A DNA stretch of 64,000 bases, taken from NCBI GenBank assembly GCA_009741485.1, contig CM019236.1:39498307-39562306 (forward strand), written 5' to 3'. The translations under genes and the position numbers were made by a program. This DNA is from Malurus cyaneus samueli. Lineage: Eukaryota; Chordata; Aves; Passeriformes; Maluridae. Every line of letters starts with the position of its first letter. Position 1 is the stretch's first letter. Shown here in pieces: positions 53,001 through 64,000 of this stretch. The notes under the pieces were generated by a model that saw only the letters and a program-made list of their open reading frames with translations, had not been told where the DNA came from and searched no databases.

Positions 53001-53337
53001 GGTAGCATAATTCAGTAGCATTGATTCCTTTCCAACATGTACATTAAAGGGAAAAAAAAGGTGAAAAATGTAGTTGGCAGAAGCAAACATTACAAAGGCA
53101 GATGTATCATCCATCCAGTGGAAATGTACCTTTTTTTTCTTTCATTTTGAATTGAAATTGGTGAGAGTTTATACCCAAGGGTGCTGTAAAAGTAGTGTGC
53201 CTGCTGTTGTTTATCTACTAGTGCTTGTGTATTAATGGCATGGTCTCATTGCTGGTGATTCATTTCACAACACATGCCACCCCTCACCAGAAGATCAACA
53301 TTTAAAATCTGAGGAATGAAAGAGATGAGATAATCTG
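47016..53337. other. Unique non-coding stretch
   Basis: AT-rich, intron-like DNA with no recognised element or gene. One exon-like interval (47641-47751) with acceptor- and donor-like ends is treated as a finding. Short frames elsewhere (for example 49737-49970 and 51375-51686 on the minus strand) lack family motifs or splice context. Confidence 0.55.
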
Positions 53338-53826
53338 TTGCATCCAGCTCTGCAACTTTTAGCACAGGAGAGAGATGGACCTGTTGAGCAGGGCCAGAGA
53401 AGATGTGGAAAAATGTTCAGAGGGATGGAGCAGAACTTCTCTTATAAGGAAAGGCTGAGAACGTTGGGATTGTTCAAGAACAGAAGCCTTAAGGGAGACC
53501 TTATTATGACATTTCTGTACTTAAATGGGGCCTGTGAGAAAGCCTGTAGCAATGGAACAAGGGGTAATGGTTTTGAGCCAAAAGAGGATAGATTTAGATG
53601 AGCTACGAGGAGGAATTTTTTATTATGTGGATGGTAAAACATGGGAGCTGTTTACCCAGAGAGGCTGTAAATGCCTCATACCTGGAAACATTGAATATCA
53701 GGCTAGATGGGGACCTGGGCAATCTGATCTAGTGGAAGGTGTCCCAGATTATGGCAGGGGGTTGGCAAGATGACCCTTGAAGTTCCCTTCCAACTCAAAC
53801 TGTTCCGTGCTTCTGTAGTTCTGTGG
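53338..53826 (+). mobile_element. CR1 LINE 3' end, + strand
   Basis: A clear CR1 tail. 'gatggagcagaacttctcttataaggaaaggctgagaa' at about 53424 is followed by 'gttgggattgttcaagaac', 'agggagaccttattatgac' and 'tgtacttaaatggggcctg'. It ends with 'acccttgaagttcccttccaactcaaactgttc' and the degenerate octamer tail 'cttctgtagttctgtgg' at about 53808-53826. It is 5'-truncated. Open frames inside (53338-53601, 53525-53773) are decayed CR1 frames, not genes. Its presence is strong evidence for a bird or other sauropsid host. Confidence 0.92.
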
Positions 53827-55838
<2,012 letters not shown>

Positions 55839-57052
55839 TGAATTTTACTGGTTGGTTATTGAAACTGGGTTGAGATGAGAACAGATTAGACATCCAAAAG
55901 CACATGTTACTGCTTCAAATAATTTTTGTTTGGTGTTTGTGTACCTACCATGGATGATGGTGTAGCCTCAGCTCAAGGAAGTTATGAAGCTGAACTTCCC
56001 ACCCTGCAGTGAGCTGTCTGACGAGTGAGCACTCGGTGGCTGGAGCTGCTCTGTGGGCTCTTTGAAGAGGGAACATCTATGGATACTGAATTCTGCTTAG
56101 CTATAAACTATGAGGAATCTCATGAATTTTCTGATGCAAAGGTGCAGTCCTAGAAAACACTGAAATATTGTGTCTTAGGTCAAAATCTAGTCTTAATGTT
56201 TCAGCATCAATGCCTTGAGAACATTGGTAGTTATTTACAGACATGAAAATGCATCCAATTCCCCTCATATAGTCAATTGTTATTTTTGTCATTATTTTAT
56301 ATAATTGAGAAGTATATAAAATAAAAATATTTTTTGCTGCCAAAAGCATTTCTCTCATTGAATCCTCATGATTTACTGTGGCTGACAGATAGAAACACTA
56401 TGTTGGAAAAGGAATATCCTAGTCTATTTCATTAACCTAGAGTACAAATTTGATGAGCATGAGCTTGTGTTTTGAATGAAGTTGTGATAGCAATGGAAAT
56501 TATATATCCTGGAAGGTCCTTCCTTCATTTGGAGTAATGTATGCTCTTAGAATCTTAAATGACACATGTATTACCACCAAAGTTAGCATTGTTGTATTGG
56601 TCTTCCTTAAAAATATTTAAAAGCTTTTTCCATTTGGCTCCCTTCATGTGCTATGAAGTTGTTTGTGCCATGTTGAAATGCATTTTTTAGATTCATAATT
56701 TACTTTGCATTGACCTGCAGTGTATGCACACATTAGAAATGCTTATAACCTTACAGCTGGTGTCATTTGAACTCATGTTGTTATGAGACAGTAGGTAGCC
56801 TAATTAGAAGATTGTGACCATCTACCTTCTCATTCTGTGTACCTCAGGTTCACAGTGTACGACTGAGTACAGATTTGAATATTCTATACATTTGTCATGT
56901 TCAGATATTTAGTTTGTTTAATAATATGACCAGATTGTTTGGCTAGATACCTTTTGGTTCATTCAGACATGATTTTATAGAGCTATTTAGATAAGGTGAG
57001 ATGAAAATTTCTTCAGTCTTCAGTAAATGAATCTTAATTAAATTAGTTTTAA

Positions 57053-57069
57053 CTTTTTTTTTTTTTTTT
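57053..57069. repeat. Poly-T run (17)
   Basis: A T run followed by attttt and cag, which makes it look like a splice acceptor, but what follows has stops and no family signature. Confidence 0.8.
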
Positions 57070-60000
57070 ATTTTTCAGTTAGAGACTCTGTACTTTCTGT
57101 GCAACCAGGAATATATATTCTATCCTGAATTAATATATAACGCTTTTCAGTGAATTTTCTAGGTAAAAATCTGACTAAATTTGTAGGTCTATATACATGA
57201 AAGTTTTATTTGGATGGAACAAAGCTAGTCATCATACATACATGGTTATAAACAAAAAACATTTAGCTACACAAGAAATGATTGCTAAACTAGACAGACT
57301 GGAAAAAAAGTCTGTTATGAGGAAAATATGTTTTGTATTGCTGCATTGTTGGCGATCTTAAGGAAGCAGTGAACGAATGGTTGTGGTTCTAATACAATAA
57401 TACGCTTGGTTCTTAAAATACCAGAATTAGGGAAAATTGAATGCATTTTAAACAGAAAAAACGTGAGCGTTTTTACGCAGATTAAGCAGGGGTCAAAATA
57501 TTGTCATTCATCAGTAAAGATATAAACTGAATATGGGTATATACCTACAGTGTCTCAGTGGGCAATGGAAAGTTAAAAATGCAGAACATTTTTTAGAAAT
57601 GTGGGAAGTTGCACTTGAAGTAGTTATTTAATCCTGTAACTTCGTGTTTACTAAATGTAGAAAATCAATAGGAAAAGTTGAAGGGATTGAGGACAGAGCA
57701 CTGTATCCTAAGAAATAAAAGTACAATATGTACTTTACATGAAGACACAGTAAAAATTATAACCTCAGAGAAAGATTAGTGAAACAGCTAACTGAGAATA
57801 AGTTTAATATCTCTCTCTCTGTAAAGGAAAAAGATAATGTGTTTGAACTTCATGATAACAAAACAAAATTTCCAGTCCATTAGCAGTTAGGGAAAGTAAT
57901 AACATCCAGGCATAACTCATTAAATGTTCTTCAGACTTTTAATTATTACTAGCTCATTGATTTACTAAAGTTTTCAGATATTCAATACTCAAGCACAGCT
58001 AATGAATACTCTTGCTAACTGCTAAAGTAGTTACTCTGACAACAGCTTTGCTTGCAGTAATGGAAAAGTAGATAGAAAAATCAGGCAACAGGAACTAAGA
58101 AGAAAAAGCCCAAAAAGTAAGAGCAAATAAATACTTTTAATAAAAAAAAGAAATTTTATGAACCCCCTGATTTAATTATTTGAGGTTAGTAGACATAAAA
58201 TGCAGATATTTAATACAAGTAGAGTTTGACTTTTAGGCCAATATTGTATGAATTTTAAATTTTAAATAATAGCATTGTATCAAGGCAGTCCAAGTTAAAC
58301 GTATTAAGATCTAGCTGGTGGACCTCAAAATGCATTTATCATTACTACATAAAGGTGCTTTCACAGAAGTTCAAAGGGAACTCTAAGGCCAATGTTGTTC
58401 AATTCTTTTGTTGGTAACATGGAAGTAAGCAGAAATAATTTATGATAAAATACATAATGAAAGGAAGATTGATAAAATAGTGAATAATCATGGCAAAGCA
58501 ATTATGCAGAGATATGGTAATCAATATACCTAGTGAAATAAACACTTTAACAGGGTGAATTATGATGTATTTAGAGGAAAGAGCAGAGGTCATACTTATC
58601 AAATGGAACTGTATTCTACAAAGCTGTGACTGAGATTAATCTGGGAGTTGAACTAAATTTGCAAAAAAAGCTTGTGCATAAGCAAACAGAAGAAATAAAT
58701 ACTTATTGTCCATATAACTTTATATTTTGCCACTGAGCTGTTGTAAAATTCTGGATCCTGAAAGGATGGTTGAAATTCTAGGTTGTTTTTCTATGCCAGT
58801 GGGAATAGGTGACAGAAAAATATTCCGGGAGAAGCGCTCTTTTTACATATCTGTTCACCTGAAGGTAAATGAAACAAAATGAAAAAAGCACAAAGGTAAA
58901 GTGCTCTACCTCATGGGGTGAAATGAGGCATCCCAAAGGAACATGAAAAGTGGCCAGTATACAGAGCACACCTGCTGGGGACAGTGATAGGAATTTTTAG
59001 TGCCAATACCTAACCTGGGCAATCAGTGATGTGCTTGTGTCCACTCATTGCCTATAATTTACATGGTGAGTAGTCAGTTGAAGTCTGGTACTGCAGAAGG
59101 TTTGCTCTATCTGCAAATTCTTGATGTATTTTCTCCCAGCCATGATCTGTGAAAGAGACCTTTACCACACGGAGAGAAGGTTGTGTCATTGTTGAGCTCA
59201 GAAGCTCTGGTTTTGTCTGCAGTGGGATGTCAAGCTGTTTCTCTAATTCACCTTTCCAATCCCATTGGAAAATATATATTAATTGGGCTATGAATCATTG
59301 TACTTTCAGCCTTTATACCCAAGAATGCAGGCCTTCTTTTGAATTAATTAACTTTTGCAACCTTACAGGAAAAGAATTCAAAAGGCAGTTGTTCTACAAG
59401 AGTGAGCATACCACTGGAAGAGACTTAATATTTGGACAGCTAAATAAGCTGGATAAGGATTTGGCTGTGATTGTCTCGCCCCATATTCACACACAATTAA
59501 TTGAGCAAAATATGACAGAAGAAAATTGAATATAGAAGTTGTTAAGTAGCCAAAAATACTGGCTTACAGCTTTCTCTTTCCCTGAAGTAGGAAGAAACCC
59601 ATGTATTTTAATTATGCTGTCAGCTTACCCTGCCAGTTTTTCAAAAGCAGCCTGAAAATTTGAATGCATTAACAGAATGCATTAGCTACCAGATCTACTT
59701 TTTTTTTTCCCACTCGTGTATATATGGAACCTCTTTGTCTTTTTCATTAACCTTTATCCTACCACTGCACTGAATATCATACACTTTATTGCATTCTTTT
59801 TGTTACAAAGAATATTTAAAGGATGGTTGATTCAAAATGGTAAATTCCATATTTCTTTTTCTTTTTATAAAACATATATTTAATCACTTTTTGAGAACGT
59901 ACACTAAGTAGGTCAAAATGAATGACTGAATTCTAGAAATCAGTAGTTAAAGAAAAAATCAAATCAACAGTTAAAGAGAAGAACGTCTATTTTCAGCAAT

Positions 60001-60490
60001 TTTAATAAGAAGCGGTTTAGACTTCATAATGTAATACTAACAATTAAAATTGAAATGGCAGACAAATTAAAAAACATAATTGCATCTAGGATTGTATGTC
60101 ACCAAAGGATAATTAGGAACAGCTTACACCCTCCACTTCAGTAGTATGCAAATAAAATTCATTAAAGCTGATATTTTTCTTTAGTACAAGGAATAGGAAA
60201 AGCGAGATGGAACAAAAAAGATTATCCTGATAGTAGCCGTCATGTTTCTATAAATTAATAGGAAATCTAGGTTGAACATTTAACATAATGATGTATTTTT
60301 ATGGCTTACCTGCCTTTAACTTATATATTTAGGTTAGGGAAAAGGCCAAATTAACAACCTGAATGTTTTACTTTTAAACAAAAATTGATAAGCCATTCTA
60401 CAATAATTTCTGCATAAAAGATCAGATTACTTGTACTGCTATATTGCCAGTGGTAGTCCAGTACCATTCAGTATCTAAGGATGAAATCAG

Positions 60491-60568
60491 TTTGGTTTTG
60501 TTTTGTTGTTGTTGTTTTTTTGTTTTGTTTTGTTTTGTTTTGTTTTGTTTTGTTTGTTTGTTTTTTTT
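60491..60568. repeat. (TTTTG)n simple repeat
   Basis: Tandem TTTTG units, perfect from about 60521 to 60553, flanked by imperfect TTG and TTTG units. Simple sequence repeat with no assigned role. Confidence 0.95.
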
Positions 60569-60970
60569 CCTGTGGCAATTGCAATAATTATGGCTTTCAA
60601 TGACAACATTGCCATGGATCTCTCAGCATATTAATTATTAAATTGTTTTTAATACCATTGTATAGCTTCACTTTTTCTGTAGAAAATATTTTTAATACGT
60701 GTGTCAAGTCCGTAAACTTGACGGACTAAAGAAATTATCTGGGTACATAGGAAAATTGCATATGGCATTACATATGCATCTGTTGCATGAAAATAATTTT
60801 AAGAAATTCTCAAGAGTACATCAGCTTCATAAAAGGTAGAATCTGAAACAGTATTATTGCATTAAGGGCTAAATTTGACTTTATGCTGCTTTTGTTTTGC
60901 TTTATCTTCTGTTTAAATGCGTACATAGTGTGATTCTGATATTGCAAAAGTGTGAGGGGGAGAAGCACAG

Positions 60971-61008
60971 TGAGAAAGAAAGGAAGAAAGAGAAAGAAAG
61001 GAAGAAGG
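60971..61008. repeat. GAAA/GGAA purine tract
   Basis: About 38 bases of G and A built from GAAA and GGAA units, following a short 'aagcacag' lead. An ordinary simple repeat. Confidence 0.85.
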
Positions 61009-63518
61009 TAGATCTAAATTATTCTTAAGCAGAGTGAGTAACTAGGATCAAAGATTCACTAATATTTTAAATATTTACAGCCCATTGTGCTTTCATGAAC
61101 ATTTATGAGGAGTTAGGAATATTTGTACAGTTATTTCAAGAAGTGTAATTCTAGCCTTGTCATCAAAATTCATTCAAGCATAACAAAGCATAACAAAAGG
61201 TTTCAACCAGCTATTTCATGTGCTTCATCATTGGAATAACAAAAACCATGGTGAAATGCACAGAAGAAGTAAGGAAATGGTAATAAGGGCACTTTACTTC
61301 TGAAATTGTTCAGGGCTGTTTTTCTGCCTGAAATATAACTATGGAGGATAGAAAAAGTCAGAACAATCTTTTTGCAAAAAAACTGTGTTGAAGTACAATA
61401 TTTGAATACTCTTACAAGCAACTTTTAACAGGGTTGAGAGCAAGATAAAATAAAGTTTGCTGCACTCCATGTCTACTATGCTCTTTGTAAAAGTTAATAC
61501 AATAAAAAGTAGAAATCTGGATATAGCCATTTTGTTATTCTGGCTTTAGATAGTTTTAAGTAATGCATTTTTGAAATCATAGATAAAAGTTGAATTTTAT
61601 CCAAAATTTCAGTCATTAAGATGCCTTTTAGAGAGTCTAAATAGAATTTGACTGCCAGGACTGCTTTGCAGAAATAAATAATTTAAGAACTTACCTCCTT
61701 TAATATTTTGAAAGATGGAAAAATAGATCATCAATGATGATGCATCTGAGTCTCTTCAATGTTTTCCTTTATGTTTGAGGCAAGAGTAAAAGAGCTTGGA
61801 ATCTTTTTTGCTAAAAAATCAAAAGCACTAAAAAGCACTCACAAGTTGCTAGATGGGACAAAAGCAGATTTTGGAAAATTTCCTAAATTAAAAAAATTAC
61901 AGAATTTTCTGTGTCAGGTAATAATGGCTGAATGGAGAGCTCAGGATTCCTAAAATAAATTAATCTCAAAGCCTTACAAAATCATGTGATTCTGATGAAT
62001 ATCGTAGTCGCTATTTCCCTCCGTGTCATATAGGCAGGTAACTCATATAAATATTGTCATAATATTTATGAAATTATGTTGAACTTATATATATTACAGT
62101 CTAATCTACATCTTTATGTCTAATCTACATCTCAAAGTTGCAGAAAATCATGAACTAAGCTACTACAGATAAGAGATAGAAGCTGAAAGGATGTCAGGCA
62201 TTCGTGAAACAGCTCTTTACAAAGAGTAGTATATAAAGTAGAACCTTTTGGTGAAAACTGACTTTCACTTGTCTCTGTCCCATTTTTCAATCTCTATCTA
62301 TCAATGGGATTTTATTTTTAAAAATTTTAACAAAATCCAATATTAAAATGGTATAATAGTAAAGAATAAGTGAGATCTATTAAATAATTGCATTATGCAT
62401 GCAGAATGCATTTTTGTATACATAATGCCATTTTCATTCACTTTTTTAAACTTTCTGTCAAAAACTGGTCTTACTCTGGACTTCTGAAGTGAAATCAACA
62501 ATGAATTTCTATTGCTTATCGATTCTGACTAAATTTCATTGGTCTTGGAGCCAGATGAAAAACGGCAGTCTCTGTTTAGCAGTCTTATATCCCTTTGCTT
62601 TTCTTCCAAAACAGGAATGATTTATTTTTTAGTAGAATAATTGAAAATTATTGATTATGGTATGTAAAGAGTTAGAGAAATGAAAATTAGTATAAAATAA
62701 ACCTAATGTATACTTGCTACTCTGTTTTCTTCAAATTTTCAGTGAATAATGAATTTATCCATCAATTTTTTTAATAAATTTTGCTGTTGCAGTGCCTCAG
62801 AGATGCGTAACCAAGACCTGATATCATAATACATCCTTTGATGGAGGTAATTGAAAGGCAGTATAAGAAAGGCTTGACAGTTATACAGGGAAACACCTAT
62901 AACAGCACATAACTCATCCTTGGTCCCGATTGAGACTTACTATTCCATCATTCTCCTGTTTATAAAACCACACAAAACTACAGTGGTCCAACTTTTGCCA
63001 TTGCAAGATGACTTTGTGTGCTTGACTTTAATCATTTTCTCACTCTCAAGGGATTTTTTTCCATTGCTCCTCCCAAAGTCTTTTGATGAAAGGAATGATA
63101 ATTGTACTTTTAGTTTTGCTTTCTTTCTATTTTCATGGCATGATGATTGATAGTGATGTGGAGGGAGCAGAATTGATTTGGACTAAATCAGTAGACATTT
63201 TTAGAAATGTTTTTAAGTCCTTTATGGAAGTATCCTTTTTGGGAACTTTTGCCTGCCTCTTCATTCTTGTTGTCATCATTATTCAAAACTAAGGATTCTG
63301 TCAATAATTTATTGATACAAATTTCAGTTCATGTATTATTGCAAATCAATGAGATTATAATACATCTTAAAAAAATATCTTTTTATTATTTGCAGGATCA
63401 AAGTATTTCTGTGAGCAATTTTCGTGCAGTTAATAATTTATGAACCTGTTAGATACTCCAAACCTTCTCCTGCGGGTATTTAAATTTCATGAATATGGTA
63501 TGACCGGGTGTTGTATGA

Positions 63519-63554
63519 TTTTTTTTTTTTTTTTTTTTTTTGTTTTTTTTTTTT
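63519..63554. repeat. Poly-T tract with one G
   Basis: T23, G, T12. Homopolymer of uncertain exact length. Confidence 0.9.
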
Positions 63555-64000
63555 ATGTTTCCTCTGTTTTAAATATTAGGGACCCTACATTGCAGTGTCA
63601 TGAAGATTCTAGATTCAAATAATTTCTTCAATTTCTTCTTTCTAGTTGTCGTGGTCTCTTCTAGTGTCATACTGGTTATTGTAAATTACAGCTTATGAAC
63701 TCATAATTAATGAACTAAAAAGTTCATCAGTCAATTAAGTTGTTCAGTCTTCAGTATCTTTTGGTATGAAAAAGCGTCTTCCTTTGTATATTGTGTATGC
63801 TTATCTAAAATACCACCACTACTGCTGTTTTTGTTTGTTTTAAGAATAAGAACATTCCATGTTTGGTTGGTTTTGGGGGTGGTTGCTTTTGGAGGTGTGT
63901 GTGGGTTTTCGGTGTAGAAGGGTCTCCATTTAATTGAGTCACTCATCCTACATGTTAATGTGCTTTCATTCTGTGTTTGAGAGCTGAAATACAATTGTGC

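Noticed and set aside
53338..53601. 87-codon frame resembling a conserved protein
   Set aside because: It is a remnant of CR1 ORF2 within a clear CR1 3' end.
57053..57140. Acceptor-like tract (T run, then attttt and cag) as the next CNTNAP4 exon
   Set aside because: The following sequence does not encode the expected next part of the discoidin domain and lacks a suitable donor.

Overview
This is vertebrate nuclear DNA, almost certainly from a bird. It is AT-rich, gene-poor and intron-like. Its interspersed repeats are of avian type: CR1 LINE fragments, some keeping the CR1 3' end, and an ERVL-type endogenous retrovirus whose LTRs start TGTCCTGGTT. I see no bacterial-style genes, operons, rRNA, tRNA or CRISPR. 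Nearly all short open frames are chance frames in non-coding DNA.

One protein-coding exon is recognisable: 55723-55833 (+), 111 bp, with a good acceptor (ttggcag) and donor (gtgagt), phase 1 at both ends. It encodes the start of the F5/8 type C (discoidin) domain of a contactin-associated protein, best matching CNTNAP4 (Caspr4). The window is therefore best read as the inside of a large CNTNAP4-type gene on the + strand: 23786-55722 would be the intron before this exon (probably intron 1) and 55834-64000 the intron after it. I found neither a signal-peptide exon upstream nor the next discoidin exon downstream.

The first 38.5 kb is not simple genomic sequence. One locus is present in several colinear copies in the same orientation: a very noisy partial copy (1 to about 1460), low-complexity junk (about 1461-2662), copy A (2663-10127), a 25-N gap, error-rich copy B (10153-23760), a second 25-N gap, and copy C (26862 to about 38560), which continues into the unique sequence holding the exon. 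Copies differ mainly by scattered 1-3 base indels, as in uncorrected long reads. I read this as a false duplication left by gap filling, not as biological tandem repeats. Copy C itself is rough between about 30420 and 36560.

At 41603-47015 lies a nest of transposable elements. A + strand CR1 fragment abuts an ERVL-like provirus at 42010. The provirus has an LTR, a gag-like region, protease, partial reverse transcriptase, RNase H and integrase remnants, all decayed. It carries a minus-strand LTR of the same family inside pol (45067-45616) and a minus-strand CR1 3' fragment inside integrase (about 46688-46830). A further + strand CR1 3' end lies at 53338-53826. I found no convincing previously undescribed biological system. 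The points most worth checking are the assembly structure, the isolated exon and the nested retroelements.
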